DNA from: Aequorivita marisscotiae
GTDB lineage: Bacteria; Bacteroidota; Bacteroidia; Flavobacteriales; Flavobacteriaceae
Assembly (NCBI RefSeq): GCF_029814825.1
Contig: NZ_CP122379.1
Location: 124,001 to 188,000 of the forward strand
DNA: 64,000 nt
Direction of reading: 5' to 3'
Shown one piece after another: positions 7,460 to 16,157 of this stretch; position 1 is the first letter of the stretch; the number at the start of each line of letters is the position of its first letter. Both the position numbers and the translations under genes were made by a program. The notes beneath the pieces were generated by a model that was not told where the DNA came from, searched no databases, and saw only the letters and a list, made by a program, of their open reading frames with translations.

Positions 7460-8884
7460 GTGGTCAACCCATCCTACATATCAGCATTACAAAACCCAAT
7501 CTTTAGAACCATTTCCAAAGCCGCTTCAAACTTAAACTTGGAGAGCTATGTAATTGGGGGCTATGTGCGCGACTATATTTTAAATCGCGGTGAAGCCAAG
7601 GATATTGATATTGTTGCTGTAGGAAGTGGCATTGAACTGGCACAGGAAGTTTCAAGATTGCTTCCGGGAAAACCAAAAGTTTCCGTCTTTAAAACCTATG
7701 GCACGGCCATGCTGAAAAGTGGGGGGATAGAGCTTGAGTTTGTAGGCGCACGTAAGGAATCGTATTCCGAAGAAAGCAGAAATCCTGCTGTGGAAAACGG
7801 CAGTTTGGCTGACGATCAAAACCGAAGGGATTTTACCATTAACGCCCTAGCCTTGAGTCTGAATGATGAAAATTTTGGTAAGCTATTAGATCCTTTTAAC
7901 GGAATTGCCGATCTGGAAAACCATATAATCCGAACTCCGCTCGATCCAGATATAACGTATAGCGACGACCCATTGCGGATGTTGCGGGCCATTCGTTTTG
8001 CAACCCAATTAAATTTTATTATTGAAAAAGATTCCTTGGCAGCTATTAAGCGAAATGCCAAAAGAATAAAAATAATTTCAAAGGAACGAATTGTTGACGA
8101 GCTGAATAAAATGCTGCTCGCCGATGTACCTTCAAAAGGTTTCGCTCTTTTGCACAAAACGGGTTTATTACCCTATATACTACCAGAATTGGTGGCATTA
8201 CAGGGCATTGACGAAAAAGAAGGGCAAACCCATAAAGACAATTTTTGGCATACACTGGAGGTGGTCGATAATATTTCAAAAGCAACGGACGACCTTTGGC
8301 TTCGATGGGCTGCATTGCTTCACGATATCGGAAAAGCGCCAACAAAAAGATTCGACAAAAAATTGGGGTGGACCTTTCACACACACGAGTTTGTTGGTGC
8401 AAAAATGGTTTACAAACTTTTTAAAAGGCTGAAAATGCCGCTGAACGATAAAATGAAGTTCGTTCAGAAAATGGTTTTAATGAGCTCCCGTCCCATCGCC
8501 TTAGCCAGCGATGTAACCGATAGTGCCGTGCGTCGCTTAATTTTTGACGCAGGTGAAAATGTAGAAGATCTAATGACTCTTTGCGAGGCCGATATTACTA
8601 CGAAAAATCCGAAAAAGTTTAAAAAATATCACGCCAATTTTCAATTGGTGCGCGATAAAATTGTAGAGGTTGAAGAACGAGACCATGTTCGCAACTTTCA
8701 GCCCCCAGTAAGCGGTGAAGAAATCATGAAAACCTTTAATTTAAAACCTTCGCGCGAGATCGGACTTATTAAAGACGCCATAAAAGAAGCAATTCTCGAA
8801 GGAGAAATCCCAAATGAATACGAAGCGGCAAAGGAGTTTATGTTGAAGAAAGGGGCTGAAATTGGATTGACGATTGATGATTAA
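7460..8884 (+). CDS. cca: CCA tRNA nucleotidyltransferase with HD domain
   Basis: The nucleotidyltransferase head carries VIGGYVRDYIL and the catalytic DIDIVAVG, then the RRDFTINALAL motif and an ERIVDEL region. A C-terminal HD domain follows, with LLHDIGKAP near residue 290. The enzyme adds or repairs the 3'-CCA of tRNAs. The start is uncertain: GTG 7460 or GTG 7433. The latter lies inside the right-hand repeat of the GxxExxY element, and the expected ATG just before the conserved ALQNPIF is missing, suggesting the repeat landed on the original start. The 3' end reads into a short GATTGACGATTG repeat. Confidence 0.88.
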   Translation: MVNPSYISALQNPIFRTISKAASNLNLESYVIGGYVRDYILNRGEAKDIDIVAVGSGIELAQEVSRLLPGKPKVSVFKTYGTAMLKSGGIELEFVGARKESYSEESRNPAVENGSLADDQNRRDFTINALALSLNDENFGKLLDPFNGIADLENHIIRTPLDPDITYSDDPLRMLRAIRFATQLNFIIEKDSLAAIKRNAKRIKIISKERIVDELNKMLLADVPSKGFALLHKTGLLPYILPELVALQGIDEKEGQTHKDNFWHTLEVVDNISKATDDLWLRWAALLHDIGKAPTKRFDKKLGWTFHTHEFVGAKMVYKLFKRLKMPLNDKMKFVQKMVLMSSRPIALASDVTDSAVRRLIFDAGENVEDLMTLCEADITTKNPKKFKKYHANFQLVRDKIVEVEERDHVRNFQPPVSGEEIMKTFNLKPSREIGLIKDAIKEAILEGEIPNEYEAAKEFMLKKGAEIGLTIDD

Positions 8885-8954
8885 CGATTGAGGATTGACG
8901 ATTGTTGATTGCTGAACTTAAATCTGTCACCCTGAGCGCAGTCGAAGGATGGAA
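8870..8954 (+). repeat. Short direct repeats plus a dispersed CACCCTGAGCGCAGTCGAAGG motif
   Basis: Degenerate GATTGACGATTG/GATTGATGATTAACG units run from the last codons of the CCA-adding enzyme gene to about 8912. They are followed by GTCACCCTGAGCGCAGTCGA at about 8926-8945, a dispersed repeat that I recognise from many Bacteroidota genomes. No function is known. It covers most of the 106-bp gap before the heme A synthase gene. Confidence 0.55.
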
Positions 8955-8977
8955 TACAAAAAATAGTATCATATAAT

Positions 8978-9002
8978 AATTAGTGAATTCGTGGTAAAAA
9001 AA
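8978..9002 (+). repeat. Solo TTCGTGG-type repeat overlapping the COX15/CtaA start
   Basis: TTAGTGAATTCGTGGTAAAA is a near copy of the GxxExxY-element end (GTGTATTCGTGGCAAAA). The GTG at 8991 inside it is the apparent start codon of the heme A synthase. Confidence 0.6.
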
Positions 9003-10010
9003 GACAACAAAAAAGTAATTTACTGGCTCCTCACAGGATGTTTCCTGATTTTTATAATGGTTGTGGTTGGCGGTATAACGCGGCTTACCCATTCGGGGCT
9101 TTCAATTTCCAGTTATAAATTGGTCTCTGGCACCATTCCGCCGTTAAACGAAGCCGAATGGATAGCCGAATTTGAACATTACCAGCAATTTCCGGAATAT
9201 CAAAAACTTCACAATCACTTCGATTTGGAGGATTTTAAGGATATTTACTTCTGGGAATACATTCATCGAGTTTTGGGCAGATTGTTGGGTATCGTATTTC
9301 TAGTGCCGTTTTTCTATTTTCTGCTGAAAAAACAACTCACCAAACCCACTATTAAAAAAGCGATCATCCTCCTATTTCTGGGTGGTTTCCAAGGGTTTTT
9401 GGGCTGGTATATGGTAAAAAGCGGGTTGATAGATAGGCCTAGTGTGAGTCATTACAGGCTGGCCATGCATCTTACAACCGCCTTTTTAACTTTTGCATAT
9501 ACCTTTTGGGTAGCCTTAGATTTAATTTATCCGGTTAAAAAAGAAATAAACACCCATATCCGAAACATTATTCGTTTTGGAATGGCGGTATTGCTCATTC
9601 AAATTATATGGGGCGCCTTTGTAGCTGGGCTCGATGCGGGTTGGATTCACAACCATTGGCCCTTTATGAACGAAGGAAAATTAATACACGAAACTGTTTA
9701 TACAGAGCAAGTGCCCCTGTGGAAAAACTTTGTAGAAGGTAAAAGCGGGGTGCAATTTGTGCATCGCTATATGGCGTATTTGGTGGTTGCCGTAATACTA
9801 TTTATTTGGTACAAAACCCGAAAATTATCCCTAACAAACCTGCAACAAAAAAGTATAAACGCTTTACTTATCTTGGTTTTCACACAGTTTATATTGGGTG
9901 TTTACACATTGATTCTGCAAGTTCCCGTAGTTTTGGGTGTGTTGCATCAGGTTACCGCCTTTTTTCTCTTGGCCTCTATGACTTTTGTGCTACATAGATT
10001 TTCAAAATAA
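8991..10010 (+). CDS. ctaA: Heme A synthase, COX15/CtaA family
   Basis: The 339-residue polytopic membrane protein has about eight hydrophobic segments. Conserved features are GGITRLTHSGLS after the first helix, EYIHRVLGRLLG (heme-ligand His), HLTTAF, FVHRYMAYL and VLHQVTAF. It oxidises heme O to heme A for cytochrome aa3 oxidases in the inner membrane. The length fits the eukaryotic/alphaproteobacterial-like COX15 form common in Bacteroidota. The start is GTG 8991, which belongs to a dispersed repeat; the encoded MVKKDNKKVIYW aligns well with the usual N-terminus, so the repeat seems to have replaced the native start. Confidence 0.9.
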   Translation: MVKKDNKKVIYWLLTGCFLIFIMVVVGGITRLTHSGLSISSYKLVSGTIPPLNEAEWIAEFEHYQQFPEYQKLHNHFDLEDFKDIYFWEYIHRVLGRLLGIVFLVPFFYFLLKKQLTKPTIKKAIILLFLGGFQGFLGWYMVKSGLIDRPSVSHYRLAMHLTTAFLTFAYTFWVALDLIYPVKKEINTHIRNIIRFGMAVLLIQIIWGAFVAGLDAGWIHNHWPFMNEGKLIHETVYTEQVPLWKNFVEGKSGVQFVHRYMAYLVVAVILFIWYKTRKLSLTNLQQKSINALLILVFTQFILGVYTLILQVPVVLGVLHQVTAFFLLASMTFVLHRFSK

Positions 10011-10058
10011 AAGGAAGTCAAAAACCGTAAATTACAACTAAAACTGCCTACTTTTTAA

Positions 10059-10066
10059 TACCTTTG
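10059..10066 (+). promoter_or_regulatory. Putative -7 box TACCTTTG
   Basis: TACCTTTG fits TAnnTTTG and is followed by GCAACCC, a common context in Flavobacteriia. It ends 21 nt before the ATG at 10088 and overlaps the alternative TTG (10064), which argues for the ATG start. No -33 TTG is evident. Confidence 0.45.
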
Positions 10067-10087
10067 CAACCCAAAAAATTAAACAAA

Positions 10088-10600
10088 ATGATTTACCGTT
10101 TCAGAGTTATTTTAGACACCCACGAAGATGTTTTTCGCGATATTGAAATTAACGCTTCTGCTTCATTGGAAGATTTTCACAACGCAATAACCCAATCTTT
10201 TGGCTTTGATGGTCTGGAAATGGCTTCCTTTTACATCAGTAACGATTTATGGGAAGAAGGTGAAGAAATCTCACTATTTGACGTTAGCGACGAAGAAGGA
10301 GGTACGCGCGTAATGAACGAAACCTATTTGAAAGATGTAGTTGATGAAAATAGCACCCGATTGCTTTATGTGTACGATTTTCTAAATATGTGGACGTTTA
10401 TGGTGGAACTTGCCGATATTGCCGAAGCGGAAACCGGGCAGATATATCCAAACTTGATGTACTCGCACGGTCAAATTCCCGAAGAAGCTCCAGAAAAAGA
10501 ATTTATTGCAGAAGAAATTGAAGACGACGACCTTGACGAAGAATTTGATCTTGATCCGGAAGATTACGACAATCTCGATTTTGACGAAAACTGGAATTGA
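10088..10600 (+). CDS. Plasmid pRiA4b ORF-3-like family protein
   Basis: The protein has 170 residues from ATG 10088. The N-terminal part (YRFRVILDTHEDVFRDIEI, then SLEDFHNAITQSFGF) matches the pRiA4b ORF-3/IS1096 passenger fold, a small beta-rich domain of unknown role. The C-terminal 50 residues are very acidic (EEIEDDDLDEEF and similar). An earlier TTG at 10064 overlaps the promoter box and is rejected. A TCGGTTG array begins one nucleotide after the TGA stop. No function can be assigned. Confidence 0.8.
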   Translation: MIYRFRVILDTHEDVFRDIEINASASLEDFHNAITQSFGFDGLEMASFYISNDLWEEGEEISLFDVSDEEGGTRVMNETYLKDVVDENSTRLLYVYDFLNMWTFMVELADIAEAETGQIYPNLMYSHGQIPEEAPEKEFIAEEIEDDDLDEEFDLDPEDYDNLDFDENWN

Positions 10601-10601
10601 T

Positions 10602-10677
10602 TCGGTTGTCGGTTGTCGGTTGTCGGTTGTCGGTTGTCGGTTGTCGGTTGTCGGTTGTCGGTTGTCGGTTGTCGGTT
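10602..10677 (+). repeat. TCGGTTG heptamer tandem array, about 11 units
   Basis: Nearly perfect head-to-tail TCGGTTG units fill the start of the 123-bp gap between two co-directional genes. The array begins one base after the preceding stop. The same heptamer, more diverged, forms the two arrays at 23267-23445 and 23849-24012. Perfect units suggest recent expansion, so copy number may vary between isolates. Confidence 0.9.
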
Positions 10678-10723
10678 AAAAAATTTTACTTATTTACATA
10701 TTCACTTACTCACTTTTTAAAAA

Positions 10724-11782
10724 ATGATCAATCTTTTTAGCACCCATATTGCATCCCTTTCCATTCATAGAGTGGGTAATAAAAGTAGAAACGAAAGTAT
10801 TTTCCTTTCTGAAAGTCCGTATAAAATGGACGACGAAATTACGCCATTGCTCAAAGAGTTTTTTCTAAAACCTTTCCGTGAAAAAGAAGAAAATTACTTC
10901 CAATTTGCGCACGAAGCCGATTTGGAATTTCACGAACTTTACAACAGTGCCACTAAGATTTTCGACAATCCGAATAGCATTCACGAAGAAAGCCGAAAGA
11001 TTGCAACCTACCTTTACAACCAATCGGAACATCCGCATATAAAAAGCGGCGAAGTGTATGTTGCCTATCTTGAAAATGTGCAATTGGACAATGTAAAGAT
11101 GGATGCCATCGGTATTTTTAAGAGTGAATTAAAACAGGATTTTCTTCAATTTGCAGAGGAAGGAAATCAGTTGGAAGCGATGTTACAGCACGGGGTTAGC
11201 TTGAATAAACTAGACAAAGGCTGTATTATTTTCAATTCAAAAAAAGAAGAGGGTTACAAAATTCTTTCGGTAGATAGCAACCGTTACGACGCACGCTATT
11301 GGCTGGAAAGCTTTTTAGGTGTGGAAGCTTTTGCCGATGATAATTTTTACACAAAAAAGTATTTAAAATTCTGCCAGGATTTTGCGAAAGATGTTGTTCT
11401 GCCGGCAGAAGACAAAAAGCAGGAGGTAATGTTTATGAACCGCGCTGTAAATCATTTTGCGAAAAACGACCAATTTGAAGAGACGGCTTTTATGAATGAG
11501 GTAATAGACAATCCCGATTTAATGCCGGAGTTTCGACACTATAAAACCGAAAAAGCACCTAAATACAGCATTGAGGACTTAACTACTTTCCCCATTGCAA
11601 ACACAGCCGTTACAGCTGCGCGAAAGAAAATAAAAAACATTATTAATCTCGACACCAACATTCAGATAAAGTTAGATTTTATAAATCCCGAAAGCGCCGA
11701 AAAATTTGTTGAAAAAGGTTGGGATGAAGAAAAACAAATGTATTACTACTTGGTGTATTTTAACAAAGAACAAAAATCGTAG
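10724..11782 (+). CDS. Nucleoid-associated protein, NdpA/YejK family
   Basis: The 352-residue protein has the family layout: SIHRVGNKSRNE near the N-terminus, a central YVAYLENVQLDNVKMDAIGIFKSE-type strand region and KLDKGCIIFNSKK. A C-terminal part includes an INLDTNIQIKLDF stretch. The family binds DNA as part of the nucleoid; its detailed role is poorly known. No Shine-Dalgarno is seen. The TAG stop abuts a palindromic repeat that separates it from the convergent recQ gene. Confidence 0.85.
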   Translation: MINLFSTHIASLSIHRVGNKSRNESIFLSESPYKMDDEITPLLKEFFLKPFREKEENYFQFAHEADLEFHELYNSATKIFDNPNSIHEESRKIATYLYNQSEHPHIKSGEVYVAYLENVQLDNVKMDAIGIFKSELKQDFLQFAEEGNQLEAMLQHGVSLNKLDKGCIIFNSKKEEGYKILSVDSNRYDARYWLESFLGVEAFADDNFYTKKYLKFCQDFAKDVVLPAEDKKQEVMFMNRAVNHFAKNDQFEETAFMNEVIDNPDLMPEFRHYKTEKAPKYSIEDLTTFPIANTAVTAARKKIKNIINLDTNIQIKLDFINPESAEKFVEKGWDEEKQMYYYLVYFNKEQKS

Positions 11783-11872
11783 TAGAGACAGATTGCAATC
11801 TGTATCTACTACGGCAATCTGTCTCTACGACTACGGCAATTCGTTTTTACGGCAATCTGCCTCTACGGCCAA
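11781..11872. repeat. Repeat cluster of GTAGAGACAGATTGC-type palindromes
   Basis: A palindrome GTAGAGACAGATT-GC-AATCTGTATCTAC begins at the ndpA-like stop codon. It is followed by three further ACGGCAATCTGTCTCTAC-like units, the later ones degenerate. The cluster fills the space between convergent genes and could act as a bidirectional terminator. Confidence 0.65.
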
Positions 11873-11875
11873 ATT

Positions 11876-14068
11876 TTAATTTCCTACTTCGCTGATAAAT
11901 TTAATTCGGTATAGCCGCAATTCTTCTTCGTCGTAATCGCCATCAAATTCGTCGAGGGCATCTTCAATTTTATCGGTTTTGGCCTCTAAAAAATAATCGT
12001 GGATTTCTTCCTGTTGGTCTTCGTCTAATATTTCATCGATCCAATAACTTATATTAAGCTTGGTACCGCTAAAAACGATCGCTTCCATTTCTTTTATAAA
12101 CTCTGGCATTTCCAGCCCTTTTGCATCGGCTATATCGGGTAGGGCAAGTTTGCGATCTACGTTTTGAATAATATACAATTTTAACGAGCTATTGCTGCCT
12201 GTAGATTTTACGACAAAATCCTCCGGCCGAATTATATCGTTATCCTCAACGTAATTTTGAATTATTTTCAGAAAAGGTTTTCCGTATTTTTTGGCCTTCC
12301 CCTCGCCTACGCCGTGCACATTTGAGAGTTCGTCAAGGGTGATTGGGTATTTAAGCGCCATATCTTCCAAAGAGGGTTCCTGAAAAATCACAAATGGCGG
12401 TAAATCTAAATCGTGAGCTACTTTTTTCAATTCGGCTTTTAGAAGCTTAAACAGATTTTCATCTACCACATCGCCTCCTTTTTGTACTCCCACAATTATA
12501 TCGTCATTGGCATCCTTAAAGGAATGATCTTCGGTCATCATAAATGAAGTTGGCGATTTTATAAATTGTTTCCCCTCTTCCGTTAACCGAATTACGCCAT
12601 AAGTTTCAATATCTTTTTTTAAGTAACCCGCCACTAAAAGCTGTCGGAGTAGCGCCATCCAATAGGCAGCATCCTGATCTGCACCTGAGCCAAAGTAGGC
12701 TTGGGTATCGGTGCGATGCGATTTAATTAGTGCATTTACTTTTCCTATTAAAACATTTACAATTTCCTTGCTTTTATATTGTTGGTTAGATTTTGACACA
12801 ACGTCTAACAGCAATGCCGCTTCTGTTTTTGCCTCGTGCTTCTTTTTTGGAAACCGCATATTATCGTCCATCATTCCACCTTCTCCAGTTTCATTGTCAA
12901 ATTCTTCCCCAAAATAATGCAGGATAAATTTTCTACGCGACATAGAAGTTTCGGCAAAACCAACTACTTCTTGCAAGAGTGCGTGACCAATTTCCTGTTC
13001 GGCCACGGGTTTGCCGCTCATAAACTTTTCGAGTTTTTCAATATCCTTATAACTGTAAAATGCCAGGCAATGCCCTTCGCCGCCATCCCGTCCAGCGCGT
13101 CCGGTTTCTTGGTAATAGCTTTCAATACTTTTTGGGATATCGTTATGGATTACAAAACGCACATCTGGTTTATCTATACCCATTCCAAAAGCTATGGTTG
13201 CCACCACCACATCTACGTCTTCCATTAAAAACATATCCTGATGTTTTACCCGCGTTTTCCCATCGAGTCCGGCGTGGTATGGCACGGCTTTTATACCGTT
13301 TACCTGCAAGGCTTGCGCGAGTTCCTCTACTCTTTTTCGGCTTAAGCAGTAAATAATCCCGCTTTTACCTTCGTTTTGTTTTACAAAGCGAATAATATCC
13401 GCATCAACACTTTTTGTTTTTGGACGTATTTCGTAGTAGAGATTCGGGCGATTAAAAGAAGCTTTAAACGTATTGGCATCTGGCATGCCCAAGTTTTTAA
13501 GAATGTCTTCCTGCACCTTTGGCGTAGCGGTGGCGGTAAGCCCTATAATAGGTATATTATCGCCTATTCGCTGAATGATATTTTTTAAGTTTCTATATTC
13601 AGGTCTAAAATCGTGGCCCCATTCGCTAATGCAATGTGCTTCATCTATTGCCATAAATGAAATTTTCTGGGTTTGCAGAAAATCTACATATTCTTCTTTT
13701 GTGAGCGATTCGGGGGCAACGTAAAGCAATTTTGTTATACCGCTGGCAATATCGCTTTTTACTCTTTTTACTTCGGTTTTGTTAAGGGATGAGTTTAAAA
13801 CGTGGGCCACGCCTTCTTCTGAAGAAAGTGCACGTAAGGCATCTACTTGGTTTTTCATCAGCGCTATAAGCGGAGAAACAATTATTGCTGTTCCGTCTTG
13901 CATTAGTGCCGGAAGCTGGTAACAAAGCGATTTTCCACCGCCAGTAGGCATAACCACAAAGGTGTTTTTGCCATCGAGGATGCTTTTTATAACCTCCTCC
14001 TGTAACCCCTTAAAGCGGGTAAACCCAAAGTATTTTTTTAGGCCTGCATAAATGTCAATTTCTGCCAC
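11876..14068 (-). CDS. recQ: ATP-dependent DNA helicase RecQ
   Basis: The 730-residue SF2 helicase carries Walker A MPTGGGKS at 40-47, DEAH at 142-145, GLTATAT (motif III), HAGLDGKTR, and the GMGIDKPDVRFV and QETGRAGRDG motifs (V-VI). RQC and HRDC-like regions follow (LSNVHGVGEGKAKKYG), then a family-specific acidic tail. The Cys cluster of the zinc-binding subdomain is absent where SRRKFILHYFGEEF occurs, a pattern I associate with one Bacteroidota RecQ subgroup. It unwinds 3'-5' DNA in recombination and repair. It is divergent from the kdsD gene. Confidence 0.93.
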   Translation of the reverse strand: MAEIDIYAGLKKYFGFTRFKGLQEEVIKSILDGKNTFVVMPTGGGKSLCYQLPALMQDGTAIIVSPLIALMKNQVDALRALSSEEGVAHVLNSSLNKTEVKRVKSDIASGITKLLYVAPESLTKEEYVDFLQTQKISFMAIDEAHCISEWGHDFRPEYRNLKNIIQRIGDNIPIIGLTATATPKVQEDILKNLGMPDANTFKASFNRPNLYYEIRPKTKSVDADIIRFVKQNEGKSGIIYCLSRKRVEELAQALQVNGIKAVPYHAGLDGKTRVKHQDMFLMEDVDVVVATIAFGMGIDKPDVRFVIHNDIPKSIESYYQETGRAGRDGGEGHCLAFYSYKDIEKLEKFMSGKPVAEQEIGHALLQEVVGFAETSMSRRKFILHYFGEEFDNETGEGGMMDDNMRFPKKKHEAKTEAALLLDVVSKSNQQYKSKEIVNVLIGKVNALIKSHRTDTQAYFGSGADQDAAYWMALLRQLLVAGYLKKDIETYGVIRLTEEGKQFIKSPTSFMMTEDHSFKDANDDIIVGVQKGGDVVDENLFKLLKAELKKVAHDLDLPPFVIFQEPSLEDMALKYPITLDELSNVHGVGEGKAKKYGKPFLKIIQNYVEDNDIIRPEDFVVKSTGSNSSLKLYIIQNVDRKLALPDIADAKGLEMPEFIKEMEAIVFSGTKLNISYWIDEILDEDQQEEIHDYFLEAKTDKIEDALDEFDGDYDEEELRLYRIKFISEVGN

Positions 14069-14114
14069 GCTGCTTTAGTTTTTTAAAGACAATTCAGTTT
14101 TAGTTAACAATACA

Positions 14115-14144
14115 TTGTTTTACAGATTAACAATTGTAATTTTG
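14115..14144 (+). promoter_or_regulatory. Bacteroidota-type promoter for the kdsD-tatC transcript
   Basis: TTG (14115-14117), a 19-nt spacer and TAATTTTG (14137-14144) match the -33/-7 consensus of Bacteroidota sigma-ABfr at both elements. The predicted start near 14151 gives a leader of about 120 nt before the TTG at 14271. Confidence 0.6.
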
Positions 14145-14270
14145 CAACCGTATTACGTTTACTGCATCTTAAATGAAAGTATCACTAGTTAAGATATCTG
14201 AATTGATATAATTCTATTCTAAATATACTAATTTCTGAAACAGTTACAAACATTCAAAAGCATTAAAATT

Positions 14271-15236
14271 TTGAACAAGCAAAACAGAATCATTTCCGTA
14301 GCCCAAAATACCATAGAAACTGAGAGTAAAGCCATTGCGAATTTGGCGCATTTAGTGAACGAAGAATTTGCAGGGGCAGTAGAATGCATTTACAACTCCA
14401 AAGGGCGGGTAATTATTACCGGAATCGGCAAAAGCGCTATTATAGCCACTAAAATAGTAGCAACTTTAAACTCTACGGGCACGCCTGCTATCTTTATGCA
14501 TGCGGCAGACGCCATCCACGGAGACTTAGGTACAGTGCAAGAAACCGATACCGTAATATGTATTTCTAAAAGTGGAAATACCCCCGAAATAAAAGTACTC
14601 GTACCTTTAATTAAAGCCATTGAAAATAAACTAATAGCCATAACTGGTAATAGGGAATCGTTTTTAGGGCAGCAAGCAGATTTTGTATTAAATGCCTTTG
14701 TTGAAAAAGAAGCGTGCCCAAACAATCTGGCACCTACAACCAGTACTACGGCACAACTTGTAATTGGCGATGCCCTGGCTATGTGCTTGTTGGATCTTCG
14801 CGGTTTTTCGAGTAAGGATTTTGCTAAATTCCATCCCGGAGGCTCCTTGGGAAAAAAATTATACCTGCGGGTAAGCAATCTTACTTCGCTAAACGAAAAG
14901 CCACAAGTAGCTCCAGACACCGACCTAAAAAAGGTTATTATTGAAATTTCTGAAAAAATGCTCGGCGTAACCGCAGTGGTGGAAAATAATACTATTGTAG
15001 GAATAATTACCGATGGCGACTTGCGACGTATGTTAACCAAAACCAATAACTTTACAGGATTAACCGCCAAGGATATTATGACCCATAACCCCAAGAAAAT
15101 AGCGAATAATGCTATGGCAGTTGAAGCTATGGAAATGATGGACAAATACGGCATCACTCAAATTCTCGCAGAAGACAAAGGCAGGTATAGCGGGGTAGTA
15201 CACATTCATAATCTTACCAAAGAGGGCATTATATAA
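14271..15236 (+). CDS. kdsD: Arabinose-5-phosphate isomerase, KpsF/GutQ family
   Basis: The 321-residue protein has an N-terminal SIS domain (IITGIGKSAIIATK near 49-62, ICISKSGNTPE near 97-107, the FHPGGSLGKKL motif near 187) and two C-terminal CBS domains (from about 200). It converts ribulose-5-phosphate to arabinose-5-phosphate, the first step of Kdo synthesis for LPS. It starts at TTG 14271; no nearer ATG precedes the conserved region. Its stop overlaps the tatC start by one base. The order recQ / kdsD-tatC is one I expect in Flavobacteriia. Confidence 0.9.
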   Translation: MNKQNRIISVAQNTIETESKAIANLAHLVNEEFAGAVECIYNSKGRVIITGIGKSAIIATKIVATLNSTGTPAIFMHAADAIHGDLGTVQETDTVICISKSGNTPEIKVLVPLIKAIENKLIAITGNRESFLGQQADFVLNAFVEKEACPNNLAPTTSTTAQLVIGDALAMCLLDLRGFSSKDFAKFHPGGSLGKKLYLRVSNLTSLNEKPQVAPDTDLKKVIIEISEKMLGVTAVVENNTIVGIITDGDLRRMLTKTNNFTGLTAKDIMTHNPKKIANNAMAVEAMEMMDKYGITQILAEDKGRYSGVVHIHNLTKEGII

Positions 15237-16072
15237 TGAAGAAAATTGGTTCCCCAGAAAAAGAAATGTCCTTTTTAGATCACTTAGAGGAACTGCGTTG
15301 GCACCTTATTCGTTCAACGGCAGCAGTTATGATTCTGGCGGTATTGGCCTTTATTTTTAAAGATTTTGTTTTTAACACCCTTATCTTCGGACCCAAGCAA
15401 CCCGATTTTCCTACCTATAGAATGTTTTGCAACATTTCGCAAGCCATGGGTTTAGACACCTTTTGCTTTCAGGAAATGCCTTTTAGAATTCAGAGTAGAA
15501 CTATGGCCGGACAGTTTTCGGCGCATATGTGGACATCCATTTACGCGGGAATTATCGTAGCTTTTCCATATATTTTATACGAATTTTGGAAGTTTATAAG
15601 CCCCGGACTTAAAGAGAAAGAACGCAAAACCAGTCGCGGCTTTATTTTTATAGCCTCCCTCCTATTCTTTATTGGAGTTCTATTTGGATATTACCTAATT
15701 ACCCCGCTTTCAATTAACTTTTTGGGAAATTATCAAGTGAGCAAAGAGGTTTTTAACGATTTTGATTTAGACAGTTATATTTCACTGGTTCGCACCTCGG
15801 TATTGGCCTGCGGCATTGTTTTTGAACTGCCCATCATTATGTATATTCTTACAAAAATTGGCTTGATAACGCCCGAAATACTTCGGAAGAACCGCAAATT
15901 CGCCTTAATAATTGTTTTAATTCTTTCGGCTATAATTACACCTCCAGACATTGTAAGTCAGATAATTGTAGCTATTCCTATAATTATATTATACGAAGTG
16001 AGTATATATATTTCGAAAATTGTAATTAGAAATCAGAAAAGAGAAGAAAATAGAAGAAAGAGGAAAGATTAA
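15236..16072 (+). CDS. tatC: Twin-arginine translocase subunit TatC
   Basis: The 278-residue protein has six hydrophobic segments. The conserved N-terminal EMSFLDHLEELRWHL is followed by the first membrane span, the periplasmic FWKFISPGLKEKERK loop and a strongly basic C-terminal tail. It is the receptor core of the Tat pathway, which exports folded proteins across the inner membrane. ATG 15236 overlaps the TAA of the kdsD gene (TAATG), indicating translational coupling. No tatA is seen in the window. Confidence 0.93.
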   Translation: MKKIGSPEKEMSFLDHLEELRWHLIRSTAAVMILAVLAFIFKDFVFNTLIFGPKQPDFPTYRMFCNISQAMGLDTFCFQEMPFRIQSRTMAGQFSAHMWTSIYAGIIVAFPYILYEFWKFISPGLKEKERKTSRGFIFIASLLFFIGVLFGYYLITPLSINFLGNYQVSKEVFNDFDLDSYISLVRTSVLACGIVFELPIIMYILTKIGLITPEILRKNRKFALIIVLILSAIITPPDIVSQIIVAIPIIILYEVSIYISKIVIRNQKREENRRKRKD

Positions 16073-16157
16073 AGGGGAAAGAGAGAATTGACTTTGAATG
16101 TTATATATCTCGATTTAGCATTTAATAAACTAGAAAACTTCCATATTTACACATATA

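Noticed and set aside
10064..10087. TTG 10064 as start of the pRiA4b ORF-3-like protein
   Set aside because: It overlaps the TACCTTTG promoter box, and the conserved region begins at ATG 10088.
14390..15157. 255-codon minus-strand frame antisense to kdsD
   Set aside because: The plus strand encodes a complete, motif-bearing KpsF/GutQ protein; the antisense frame has no recognisable domain.
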